From: Aurantiochytrium sp. KH105
Taxonomy: Eukaryota; Sar; Bigyra; Thraustochytrida; Thraustochytriidae
Reading direction: 5' to 3'
Length of the DNA: 64,000 nt
Assembly: GCA_003116975.1 (NCBI GenBank)
Contig: BGKB01000043.1
Span: 62,001 to 126,000 of the forward strand
The number at the start of each line of letters is the position of its first letter. Position 1 is the stretch's first letter. A model generated the notes under the pieces. That model did not search any database and was not told where the DNA came from. It saw nothing but the letters and a program-made list of their open reading frames with translations. Below, one piece after another: positions 38,014 through 49,183 of the stretch. The translations under genes were made by a program, and so were the position numbers.

Positions 38014-39342
38014 GTTTGCTTCTCTGCCAAACGCGTGCCCCTGTTTCTCGGTGAGAGTGGAGTCTGATTGATTGACTGTGACTACGGCCTACTCGTGCGA
38101 CGATGCAGGGCAGGCAGTCAGTACGGCCGCCGCTCTTCGCCGCTCTACACCGGTCTGCGCCGGTCTGCGTCGCTCTGCACAGCGCTTCAAAGAACTGTTT
38201 GCCCCTGACCGATAAGACGCGCTCGGGCGTGTGCTCGTTACGATTGCACCTCGCTGTGCACGCACAACTCGGTCCGGTCAGAGCTGCGCGTTTAACTCGA
38301 TGAACCGCGTGCGAGTCGGCTGACTTGTTGGTCGAACCAGACGCAATCGCGCGGCCCGCTCGTCTTGGATCTCTGTTGCCGCGGCTTCCCTTAGCGGGTC
38401 TCGCGCGAGCTCAAGCGAGTCCAGGTTCGCGTTCACATCGCGGCGGCGAGCTGGCCGGCGGAGCCGGGTGCACATTTTTCACGTTCTCATGCAGGGGTGC
38501 GCATTTTCTTGGTGTGCACCACGCAGTCGCGGTTTCATGGGAACGCTGTGCGCTTGTGCGGGCGCCGCACTTTCCATCCACTGGATGGAAGGTCCACAGT
38601 GAACCACAGCGTGCAGCACGTCGTCGCTGCGGTGGGCTGCGGAGACTTGATTCCAATCGCGCGCTCTGCGTGACGTGAAGCTGAGGCCTGCTCGGCGCGG
38701 AACTCACTGTCCATTCATTTTATTCGCTCACTTCGTACTTTTGTTCACTCGATTTGTCAATGGCAGATGCCGGTCGTTGTCCGTCCACCCACCACCCACT
38801 CATTTATCGATCTGTCCATCCATCCTTTCGAAAGTGTTTCACCCCTTGCGCGCGCACGCATCCGGACCTGCGCTGCATCAGAGGTATATGTAGACGAAAG
38901 TCCGCCGGGCGGAACGTCGCTCGGTCTCCTTCCTTGCTAGCAGCAGCGCTTTTTTTCGTCCGGCTTTCCGTTTTGTACATTTTCTTGTTCTCCTTCTTCT
39001 TCATCTTCTTCTATCTTTGTTGTTGCCACATCGGAAGAGCTCGTCATCCTAGCAATCAAGTTCGTCCTGGCCTTCTCTGGATGCCGAGCTCGAGCGAGGG
39101 ACACGCGAAGACCACTCGATTCGACAGGCGTACGCTAGCAGCGACGTTCTCGGACGATCGGGAAAGCACGTGGATCGCGGCGCTGACCCGGCACGGGTCC
39201 GTCGGAAATGGCTGCTAGCGTGTGGCTGGCAGCGCATGTGAAGGAAGGATACTCCTCCGCTAGCTGTAGTAGGCCTATAGCGAGGCTGGCGGCCAGACTA
39301 GCAGGGAGCAAGAGCGCAATCAAGAGGTGGGAAAAAATAAAT

Positions 39343-39364
39343 CGACCGACCGACCGACCGACCA
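39343..39364. repeat. (GACC)n microsatellite
   Basis: About five uninterrupted GACC units in the gene-free stretch. Confidence 0.85.
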
Positions 39365-42300
39365 CTGCGCCTGCCAGCAACAGTAGCGGTAGCAGCTCAC
39401 AGCGACCGACATTTCGCACGGGAATTGAGCGACGACGAGGAATTCGAGCAAAAGAACCAGCTTGCGCTCGATCGTAGCTTCTGGCTGGTATCACGGGGGT
39501 TGCGACAGGGTCGGTCGGTCGGTTGGTCTCCGGCCAGGTCTGGATTCGCTAGCCAGTGGAAAGATCAGCATCACGACTTCGCCCGCGCTTGCCAATCACG
39601 CCGTCACGCCCCAACGTCGCGCAAAGGCGTATAGCACACGCACGCTCGATTTCAAGGAAGTCCCAACTGCATCCGGTCCGGCGCGGACTTTTTTCTTCTT
39701 CCCTTTTTCCTTTTTCCTTTTTTCCTTTCTTCCTTCCTTCCATTTTCGCGCGTGAGATAATTTTAACGATTCTCACTTACGCCTCTGTCGAGTTCGCAGC
39801 AGGAACAGCAGCAGCAGCCAGCAAGTGGCAGGGTTTCGTAAATGTTGGTCGCACGCTGCCAATGGAGCGCTCAGCGTGGCTTGGACGGACTGCTGTCGCA
39901 GGCTGTGGTGGGCCAGCCAAAAGTTGCGATGAAAGAATCAATCCCCAGAACAACGTGAAAGTACATGCGGCCAATGTAACGGGTCTCTGCCAGCACAGCA
40001 ACCGAGCTTTTTGCCAAGTTGGCGGTTTTTATTTTGAAATCCGGTTGGCTGGCTGGCTAGCCATCGTTTTGCGCAGAGCAGCCACCACCGTGGCCATCCT
40101 TCACTCCAACGCATCGGAACGGAAATGGCTTCATTCTTGTTCTCAAGAAAGCTTTTTATCGCCGGGCCACAGTGGTGGCAATCCACACGGTTCGATCGCA
40201 ATCGCTTCCCACTGCCGCGTAAACAATTGACTGTGAAGCCAGCGCCGCATGGTTTTCTGGCTTGCGCGCTACTGAAGCTCAAAGAAGTCCCCCTACCGGT
40301 GGGCGGAGAGCCGCCACAGTGGGGGTCCGTCGGGTTGTCGGGGCAGTCTCAGATACGAAGCGCGCTCATCTCATCTCGACTTCTTTCAGCTCCTTTCAGC
40401 TCCTTTCAGCTCAGCTCTGCAAAGCCGCAGGCCTCACTCTGCCGGCCGCGGTCGACATCACTCGCGCCACTGGTTCTTCTTGTTTTGTTGCTAGACCGCG
40501 GCGGCGCGGACTGGGATGCGCTTGACTCTCCAGGCGCCTTCCCCCCCCCCTGCCTCCACCACGATGTCCGCTTGGACTTTCCCCCTCCGAACCCAGTGCG
40601 AGCGACTGCGACACGGCAGCAGAGCGTTTCGTCGCGCCTGCTGCACGGTTTCCGCGCGCCTTTCCGCCTCCGCCCGTGCTGTACTGGTTGATGGAAAGAA
40701 GACCGCCGCACCTCTCCGCGCCGCAGCCGCGCTTGCCCACTCGCCCGCCCACGCAGCTTCCTCCCCCCGGGGGCGGTCTACCCACACATGATTCCACAGC
40801 CTCCCACAGCACGGCAAAAAGCCTTGTATGCGGCGCGCGGAGGGAAAAGAGGGGGGAGGGAGAGAGAAAAAAATGGCCACTCCACTCCGGTTTTGCCCCG
40901 GCTGCAGCGGCGCGTGTATAAAAAAAAAAAAAGCAAGGCCAGGCATGGCGTGGCGCGACTGACGTGGCGCGGCGTGACGTGCGACGAGGTGTTCGGCCGG
41001 GGACGCCGCGACGCGGCGACTGAAGCGCAGCGTAGAGCGTACACCACGCCACGTCTCCCGAGCTGGCGTGTTCTTTTCCTTTCTCTGGCCTTGGTTGCTT
41101 GCTGTCGACGGCGCAGCGCGGCGCGCATGCCATTGTGTCCTCCATATCGACCGACTTCGGACTCCTGAGGTGAGTGAGGTGAGGCCGCACTCGAATGGGC
41201 GCCACGCGTCTTTTCATTCATTCTAATCGGCCAGCACGCCCCGCCACCCGATCTTCTCTCTCGCTATTTCTCCTGTGTCAAGTTCTTTCTGCCTCGCTCT
41301 GCGCTGCTCTGCGTGACGGGCCTGCATCTGCAGTGGCATCTGGCCACTGCCAGCGCCACGGGAGAGCGAGCTCCATGAGCGCAGGCCACTCACAACTCGA
41401 GTCAACTTGGGTCGCCTCGCTTTTGCGCGGCCGTGGCGCTGCGCTAGCTGTGCTGCACTGCGGTGCTGTGCTGCCCTTGACGCCACCATGCGGACCGCTG
41501 CCGCCAGCAGCATCAGCAACATCAGCCGGCAGCAGCATCAGCAGTGCAGCAGCGGCAGCACGGCGCAGGATCTTCGTCCGGATCCGCGTCGGGAAGGCAG
41601 CCACCGAGGCCAGCCTCCCTTTCTGCGTGCTTGCCTGCACCCGTGCAGCGAGGAGGCGCAAGCGAATGAACAAGTGCGCTCACTCACTTCATGTCCTCCG
41701 CGTCCATCCATCCACCCGTAGCCTACATTCATTCACAGTCATTCATTGATTCACGCGCGCATCCCGTGATCCTCGCAGCTTCTCCCCGAATGGATGGACG
41801 GCCGTGAAAGGGCAGCAACCAACTGCAGCAGCAGCAGCAGCTGCAGCAGTCATGGCAGCAGGCCAGATGGATCCTCGGCCACGTGGCCTCGCGGGGCCGG
41901 GCTCGTGATCGAGACTTGCCTTCCTCGTCCCTCTTCCCGCGCACTACCGGCGGCCGGCCCGGGCAGCGACTGCGCAGTAAAGTAGCGAGCGGCATGCAGC
42001 GCAGTGCTGTGCGAGTAGTGCACTCACTGCAAGCAAGGCCGCGAGCGCAGTGCGCGGAGGGGAAGAAATGGCGAGCGAGACGTAGGAAAAGCCGCTTTTG
42101 TTTTACCCGTTTGAGCAACAATCATACAAAGGAATGAATGTATGAATGAATGAATGAATCTCGCCTCGATTTCTTGATTTCCGCGTCGATACTGGCCATG
42201 GCTATCCATCAACACCACTATCACCTTCCCGTGACCGGGCGTGCGGGCGTGCGGCCGTCGGAAAACACTGCCGCACGCACCCCGATCCAGTCCTGCGGCC

Positions 42301-43440
42301 GCCCGCGCGTCGATCCTCTCTTGAATGAAACTGCAAAAGGAAACCGCGGTGTTGCTTTAGACAGCAGCCACCGGCCCCGCGAAGAAAAAACCTTCTGCGA
42401 CCTTCTCGGACCCCACCTGTTTCTTCCCTTGAGTGCCAGGCAGACAAACAGCCAGCCAGCAACCGTGGCCAGCGGTCGTTCCTTGCGGCCATCTAGCCGG
42501 CCGGAGCGGCGGCAAGTTGGCAGCAGTGCAAGCAGCAGCAGCAGCGATCTTGGAAAAATGGAGAGGAGGCGGCCGCCCCGACCCAGTGGGCGTCAGTCCA
42601 GGCCGAGCGAGGCCCTCCACACCGCCGTCCCCCATCCCACCCCACAGTTCCCACACGCCCATTTACAGATGCGTCACGGGGCCGCTGCCGCAGGTACCCG
42701 TCTTGGGAGTATTGCTTGATGACGAAAAAGAAACAGGATCAAGCAGAGCAAGCGAAGCGAGCCGCGTTTCGTATGCGTGGCCGGTGATTGCTGGATAGAT
42801 GGATGATGGATGGATGGATAGATGAATGGATGGACGAATCAACCAAACGAACGAACGAAGAATGGAAACAGGAAGGCCGTCACTCCGCGCGGAACGAATG
42901 ACCGACGGGCCGATAGCTTGCTTTGCTTTCTCGCTCCGGGACCTTCCTGGCTTGGCCTGCCGCGCTTGCCGGGATGTTCTTCTGCCCGCCCTCGCACGCG
43001 CGCGACACCTACGCCGACCCGACCCCAGCCGTCCGGCCAGGCAGGCAGGCAGGCAGGCAGGCAGGCACAGCAGCGAGACTCGGAAGAACTGCGAGCTGCC
43101 CTCGCGTGGCTGCAGCTGCTGCTGCTGCTACTGCAATGGCTGCAGAGGAGAAGGAAGAGAAGGGGCCAGCGCTCCATGTTCCCGCCCGCGTGCGCACGCG
43201 ACATCGATCGACACGTCGAGCGGATGGGAGTGAGGTGAGGCCGAGCGCAGCGCGGCGCCGCGGGCGTCGGCGCGAATTGCGGAGCATGTATTCGTATGAT
43301 TCGTGAAGTGCTTGCGGCGGGGGGGGGTCCAGGCACGGCGCAGCCAGGCACGGGCAGGAAGGAAGGCCGCGCGTGGTTATTTCCTGCAAACTTTACCATT
43401 TCTTTTATCGCCGCTGGCTGGCTTGGTGGTTTTTTCATTC

Positions 43441-43555
43441 TTTTCTTTTCTTTTCTTTTCTTTTCTTTTCTTTTCTTTTCTTTTCTTTTCTTTTCTTTTC
43501 TTTTCTTTTCTTTTCTTTTCTTTTCTTTTCTTTTCTTTTCTTTTCTTTTCTTTTC
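43441..43555. repeat. (TTTTC)23 perfect pentanucleotide array
   Basis: Exactly 115 bp of uninterrupted TTTTC. The purity and length stand out from all other simple repeats in the window. It is immediately followed by a (GGCT)n run to 43580. Confidence 0.97.
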
Positions 43556-43580
43556 TGGCTGGCTGGCTGGCTGGCTGGGC
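43556..43580. repeat. (GGCT)n microsatellite adjoining the TTTTC array
   Basis: Six GGCT-type units directly abut the pentanucleotide array, so two unrelated simple repeats meet at one point. Confidence 0.9.
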
Positions 43581-43913
43581 AAAGTTTCCGCGCACTCGTT
43601 CGCCCACGCAGCCAGCCTCACAGCCACACAGCGCGAAGCGCCCGCGGGGATCACGAGAACACCCTCCCTCCGCGGCACGGTGCGCGGCGACGCGTCGCCG
43701 CCTCACCGCCTCGCGCTCCGTGACCAGGCGCTCGCTAGCTTGTTAGCTTGCTAGCTTTCTTGCTTGCCTTCCCACCATTGGGGAGACAGCTCGGCGCCCG
43801 GGCCGGCCGCGGTCCAGTCCATGTCAACCTATGAATGCACGCAAGCAGGCAGGCACAGTCGACGCGTACAATTCGTAGTACCATTGCAACACGCCCTTCC
43901 TCTCGCGAAACCA

Positions 43914-43984
43914 GGCAAGCAGGCAGGCAGGCAGGCAAGCAAGCAAGCAAGCAAACAAGCAAGCAAGCAAGCAAGCAAGCAAGA
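43914..43984. repeat. (AGGC)n/(AAGC)n compound tetranucleotide array
   Basis: GCAGGCAGGC units change into GCAAGCAAGC units, with one GCAAAC variant in the middle. Confidence 0.9.
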
Positions 43985-46298
43985 AGCAACCAGAGCACAG
44001 CGCGGGATTCCTGATTCCTTCATTTTCGGCCTGCACTGCGTGGTCATACAAACTCGAATCCACTAGCCAGCCAGCCGCCGGCGCACCCCCGTGAGCAAGT
44101 AAAAGCAAGTAAAAGCAAAAGCAAGCAAGCGACCAGGAAACGACGCAAAGCCAAGGCAGCTAGCAAGCCATAGCCAGCGCACGGCCTGCCCCGCGTCCCC
44201 GCCAGCGCACAAGCCGGCCAGCCGTACGGCCTGAGCACTCGCTCGCAGGCGGCCGACGCGGCTGCCTCGTCTCCGTCCCGGCACCCATCATCGCCTTGGC
44301 TTGCTGCATCCCAGGCGCGGCCCTCCTCTGTGACGTGGTCACGTGCACCGACCGGGCAGGCCGAGCAGATCTTCAATCCCGTTGCCGCCGCGCAGACGCA
44401 GACGCAGCCGCGCAGACCAGGCAGCCGGGCAGCAGCTCCCGTCGCGGCAGGGCGGAGCGAGCGAGCGGGCGAGCGCGGCGTCGAGGCCGCGAGAGCGGGC
44501 GGGCGGGAGCCCCTTCCCTTCTCCCGGCGGCGCGTCGGAAGCCGCGCGTGACTTGGAGTCGGGTCGCGTCGGGCAGGTCGAGTCACGCACTGCCCGCGCA
44601 GAGCAGAGAGAGAGAGAGAGGGAGGGAGGCCTGCAGGAAAGAAGAAAGAAGAAAAAAAGTAACAAGGAAAGAGGGCAGAGAGAAAAGAAAGCAGGAAAGA
44701 AAGAGGCGCTCGCCCTTTTCGCCGCCCCGTTGGCAAGACCAGACCAGACTGCCTTCGCGCTGCCTGCCTGCCTGCCTGCGATCCTCGCGCACGGCCGAGA
44801 CCTGCCTGCGTGCCGAGCCCGATTGAGCGAAGGAGCGGCGGGAGGCTGCGCGCACGCGGAGGCGAGAGTCGCGAGCGAAGTGAGGGAGCGACAGCAGCAG
44901 CAGCAGCTCCCGGAGCAGAGCAGCCTCGGAGGCATCGCATCGCACATTGCAGGCAAAGCCAGCAAGCAAGCAAGCAAGCAAGGCTCCCTCGCTCTCTCTC
45001 TCTTCCTCGCGGCCACGCCCCGCGACGCGAGACGAGACGAGGCGAGAGACGCGAGCGACGCGCGCCGTCGAGCGTGGGGAGAGCGCGCGGCCGGCCGCGG
45101 CGGCCAGGTTGCCGAGAGCAGCGCCGCGACCGCAGGAGCGCGCGTAACCGCAGAAAAGAAGAAGAAGACAGTCGCACCTTTTTGTGCGGGATCCCGCTGC
45201 CCCGCCCGAGCTCGCGCCCGAGCTCGCGCCCTCGCGCCGTTGGAGACCGGCCGCGCTCGGCCCTCGCGGACCCGGGCTGGGACGGCTCAGAGCAGGCAGG
45301 GAAGGGAGGAAGCGAGGCACCGCCGCAGGGAGGAGAGGACCCGCGCTCGGTCTGCTGTAACGCAGCTCGTCGATCGGGCCCCTCACTCGATCAATCGTTC
45401 ATTCATTGATTCATCCGTTCGCTCTCTCGTGCATACATAGATTCATTCGACCGACCCCCCCGTCTCGAGCGCAGCGCATCGCAGCTTCGTGCAGCACGTC
45501 ACGCGCAAGGAGAACCGGGACATTGGCCGCCACGGCCACGAGATCGACGGGAAACGGAGTATAGTCCTTTCCTTTCCTGCAAGGTGGGTGAGGCGGAGGC
45601 GCTGTTGTCGGGCCCAGACTGCAGATAACTCCTCACTCGTATCCGTGCTCGGTTCTGCGCGTCGAGCGATACCACTTGCTCGTCCGCAAGCGAGCGAATC
45701 AGCTGCTCGCCGAGCTTAGAGCAAAGCAAAAGCAAAGCCAAGCGAAGCCGAGTTGGCGAGAGGCAGCGAGACTAGACCACTCGACCGTCAGCCATCCAGT
45801 GTCATCGGGGAATCGTCCTCGTCGACCGCACAGCATTGACGCGCCGTGCTTCCGCAAAGCCTGCGGCCACTGCTGTGTAACGCGCGGCCCTCAGCAAAGG
45901 CAAGGCAAGGAAAGGAAAGAGCATCGTTTTTCCAATCCCCTCTCTTTCAGGCAAGTTAAGAAAGGCACAAGCCTGCACAGCACGGAGCCGAGCTTTGGAA
46001 CCCAGAGCAGCAACACCTGCTAAACAAACGCACGCACGCTCGAACGCTGGCTAGCTACATCCATCAATCAAGCAAGCAAGCTTGAGCGAGGCCTGGACGC
46101 ATTGGGCACCTCAGACCAGACCCGAACCAGGCAACCGCCGTTTTTACTCCCCCCCCCCCCTTGTTTGCTCCACCCCCAAGCGCTTTACGAACGCGAAAGC
46201 AAGGCAAAGGCAACAACTGCCGCCGCTGTCACGCAGACGAGCGGAGGGAGCGCAAGCGCAGCACCGCGTCGCGTCGCGTCGAACTGTCTTGCGCAGCA

Positions 46299-46335
46299 TC
46301 GCATCGCATCCATCGCATCGCATCGCATCGCATCG
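46299..46335. repeat. (CATCG)n pentanucleotide array
   Basis: About seven CATCG units with one interruption, ~570 bp upstream of the MYB ATG. Confidence 0.9.
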
Positions 46336-46789
46336 CAGTCCCGAGTACTTACATTCACTGCATCGCAGAGATTGTTCGACTGACTGACTGATCGACTGCC
46401 CGCATCTCTCCGTCTCTGTCTGCGTGGACAAGCACAACAACCAGCGCCAGCCGAGCAGGAAGAACTCGCAGCCGTTGGGGACGTCCGCGCGCTTCGCTTC
46501 GCCGGAGACCAGCAGAGCAGAGCACAGCAGAGCCGAGCCAAGAGGCAGCGCGAGCCGAGGGACGCACGCGCAGCCCAGGACCGCGCCCACCGAGCAAGCG
46601 AGCGAGCACTCGAAGGAGCGACGAGCAGAGCAAGCTATCTTGCTCGCCCGACATCGCGGCTCGACAGCACCGCTCAACAACAAGCCACCTCAACACAAAC
46701 GGCAGGCGGGCAAAGCCAGCAGTCAGCCGGCCCACCCTTGTCTTCTGTACACCGCGCCTCTCGCGACAGACGAGCAGCCAAGGAAGGAC

Positions 46790-46830
46790 AAAGCCAAGCC
46801 AAGCCAAGCCAAGCCAAGCCAGGCCAGGTC
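46790..46830. repeat. (AAGCC)n pentanucleotide array in the MYB leader
   Basis: Six AAGCC-type units, the last degenerating to AGGCC, end about 70 bp before the MYB ATG and probably lie in its 5' leader. Confidence 0.85.
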
Positions 46831-46897
46831 AGACCAGGCAGACAAGCAAAGCGCACCAAGACCTTCGCACACAAACTCGCACGAGGAGTTAGGAAAG

Positions 46898-48967
46898 ATG
46901 GCCGACACGCTCGCCGATAACCAGCACACGCGGACAGCAGTAGCAGCGCCAGCCACGCCTGTTGCACCAGCTGACGACGACAGGGACCTTCCCGACCTCG
47001 ACGCCCTCTTTGACCCAGAAAATGCCTTTCTCACTGACACTGATGGCATCAGCGTCATGAAAGACGACGTGATGATGCTCGACGCCATGGTCGAAATGAC
47101 AGACGAGTTCCTCGAGGGTGTAGAGACCCCGCTCACCACGATGGCCGTCTTCAACGAAGACTCACTCGAACCCAGCAAGCCCAGCGAACTTCGTGCTCCC
47201 CGTGTCTCAGGTCTTGAAGACGACGACACCGCACACGTTGACATCGTGCGAAACGGAAAACCAACACCCTTTGGCTCAATGTCGGACCTCAGGTTAAAAA
47301 CACGCAACCTCCGCGCCGCCTCACTTTCGCGAGACAGGGAAGAAGACGACCATGACGAACACAAAAACATTCCCCTCGATGTAGACCCCGACGACAGCAA
47401 CGACCAAGACGAGGATGCCGAGGTCATCACCTCTAAGGACTCGGCTCTTCGCATGATTGAATTCCTCCACGGCCAGCTGCGCGCGAAGCAAAACGAAATC
47501 GAGGAACTCAAGCGCTCCGCCCCCGCGCCGCAGCCCTTTGAGTCCTCAACCCCGCGCCAGTTGCGCAAGAACCTCAACGATGACTTTGAACGCATCGTAG
47601 AGGAAGCCGTTGCTGCCGTAGAAGAGACCTCGGATGAAGAATGGACCCGGACGCCGCAGGCGCTCAAGACTCGCGCATTTTCGCACCAGAGTCTCGATCT
47701 TCACCTTGATGAACACGACATGGACGACGTGGTTGGCCCGGTGGCCTCTTCGGATATTCTCAGCCCGGTCGCTCTTGCATCGCCTTCCCCGTCAGCCACT
47801 GTTACCCGACGGAGAAAACGCAAGCTTCAGACGACTGCCACCACGAGCGTGAGAAAGCCGCTCAGCGCCAACGCCACATCCGATTCGCTGTCCTCGGTAC
47901 TGACTGCACCTGCCTCGCGATCTGGCGCCGCAACATCCACCCCGATTCCCTCCGTATCCACCGCGGCTCTTCCCAGTGTTTCCTCTTCTTCCACTTCAGC
48001 TTCTGGTCCTCGGCAATCGACTTCTTCTTCTGCTGCTGCATCGGGACAACAGCGACCGCAGTCACTGTCGCAGCAACCTTTGAAAAAGAAGGCGCGCAAA
48101 AATTCGACCATCTCGACCCTCTCCTCGTCTTCCTCGTCTTCCTCATTATCCCCTTCATCTGCTCTTCATCGCGTCTATAGCTCGGCGGCTTCCTCACTTG
48201 GCGGCGCCGATGACGACGACGAGAGCGACGCTGGTGGCCGGAAAAAGACGGCGCGCCGCTGGACTCCCGAACAAGATGAGGAGCTCCGCCGTGCCGTCGA
48301 CAAGCACAATGGCCAAAACTGGAAGGCCATTGCAAATCTCGTCCACGGTCGCGATCATGTCCAGTGTCTGCAGCGCTGGAAAAAGGTTCTCCAGCCCGGT
48401 CTTGTCAAGGGCATGTGGCGCAAGGAGGAGGACGATCTCTTGCTTGAGCTCATGAGCACGAGCAAGCCCAAGAACTGGGCCGACGTCGCACAAAAGATCC
48501 CTGGTCGCACAGCGAAGCAATGCCGCGAGCGCTGGAGTCTCAACCTTGACCCCTGCATCAATCGCGGAGCTTGGACTCAAGCCGAGGACGAGCTTCTCCT
48601 CAAGCTGCATACCAAGCTCGGAAACCGCTGGGCCGAGATCAAGCGTCACCTCAAGGGCCGCACCGAGAACGGTGTCAAGACGCGCTTCAAGAGTATCGAA
48701 CGCGCTCGTGCCAAAGATCAAGAGGTCGTGTGGACCCCCGAGCTCGAGAAGCAGCTGCACGATATTTCTGTCCGTTTCGATTGCAAAATCGACGAGGTCG
48801 CCAAGCATCTCCCGCGCTCTTTGCGTGGCATTTCCTCCCAGGCCATGCGGGATCACTGCAAGATCCTTCGCGAGGCCGAGGCCAGGAGGGCCAAAACTGT
48901 CGCTGCAAACTTGGCATCGGCCATGGCCAGGTTCCCTTCCGACAACCCACTCCTCAAGCGCTGGTAA
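46898..48967 (+). CDS. 3R-MYB transcription factor with extra SANT-like repeat
   Basis: 689 residues from the first ATG (46898); upstream codons are open but lack ATG and are low complexity. Residues 1-440 are acidic then Ser/Thr-rich and disordered, with one short helix (MIEFLHGQLRAKQNEIEELK) that may zip. MYB repeat 1 (~452-503) begins RRWTPEQDEELRRAV, repeat 2 (~504-555) KGMWRKEEDDLLLEL, and repeat 3 (~556-606) RGAWTQAEDELLLKL. Each has the first and last tryptophans, and R2 ends in GRTAKQCRERW, the recognition helix of c-Myb type. This is the three-repeat class that, in animals and plants, regulates cell-cycle genes. A fourth, divergent unit (VVWTPELEKQLHDI, ~612-660) follows. DNA binding to an AACNG-type site is expected from the family, not shown here. 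Confidence 0.93.
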   Translation: MADTLADNQHTRTAVAAPATPVAPADDDRDLPDLDALFDPENAFLTDTDGISVMKDDVMMLDAMVEMTDEFLEGVETPLTTMAVFNEDSLEPSKPSELRAPRVSGLEDDDTAHVDIVRNGKPTPFGSMSDLRLKTRNLRAASLSRDREEDDHDEHKNIPLDVDPDDSNDQDEDAEVITSKDSALRMIEFLHGQLRAKQNEIEELKRSAPAPQPFESSTPRQLRKNLNDDFERIVEEAVAAVEETSDEEWTRTPQALKTRAFSHQSLDLHLDEHDMDDVVGPVASSDILSPVALASPSPSATVTRRRKRKLQTTATTSVRKPLSANATSDSLSSVLTAPASRSGAATSTPIPSVSTAALPSVSSSSTSASGPRQSTSSSAAASGQQRPQSLSQQPLKKKARKNSTISTLSSSSSSSSLSPSSALHRVYSSAASSLGGADDDDESDAGGRKKTARRWTPEQDEELRRAVDKHNGQNWKAIANLVHGRDHVQCLQRWKKVLQPGLVKGMWRKEEDDLLLELMSTSKPKNWADVAQKIPGRTAKQCRERWSLNLDPCINRGAWTQAEDELLLKLHTKLGNRWAEIKRHLKGRTENGVKTRFKSIERARAKDQEVVWTPELEKQLHDISVRFDCKIDEVAKHLPRSLRGISSQAMRDHCKILREAEARRAKTVAANLASAMARFPSDNPLLKRW

Positions 48968-49183
48968 AAGCTATAAACCAGCGCTGTGGAACTGCTCGAC
49001 GAGCACACAAGTCGTCATCTCCCAATCCTCTTCTTTTTTTTGTTCCCTGTTTTGTTGACTACGCGGTCTCGTGACTTATGACTAGATGAAATTGATATAT
49101 TGATCATGCAAAATTCTCTTTTGCCCCTCATTTCCTTTATATTTCCTGTTCTCGCTTGCTCCCTCAAGTATTTATCTTGTCAG

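Larger units (their letters stand above)
38014..46897. other. 8.9-kb gene-free stretch packed with microsatellites
   Basis: I find no frame with a recognisable domain or normal composition here; the long ones are Arg/Ala/Ser/Pro repeats produced by GC-rich simple sequence. It contains many short tandem arrays: (GACC)n near 39343-39364, (GAAT)n near 42136-42160, (GGAT)n near 42796-42840, (CAGG)n at 43044-43067, (TTTTC)23, (GGCT)n, (AGGC/AAGC)n near 43914-43984, (GA)n near 44606-44622, (AAGC)n near 44960-44982, (CATCG)n and (AAGCC)n. There are also homopolymers: C10 near 40541, A13 near 40919, G10 near 43317 and C12 near 46149. The MYB gene begins at its right end, so part is MYB promoter and leader. 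No tRNA, rRNA or snRNA was recognised. Confidence 0.6.

Noticed and set aside
41407-41721. Possible small gene in the gene desert
   Set aside because: Only short repeat-derived residues, no start context or domain.
44044-45440. Frames of 365-377 codons on both strands in the gene desert
   Set aside because: They are Arg/Ala/Pro/Ser repeats driven by simple sequence, with no domain, and overlap each other on both strands.
46424-46897. Extended N-terminus of the MYB protein
   Set aside because: The frame opens at GTG, has no ATG before 46898, and is low-complexity repeat.
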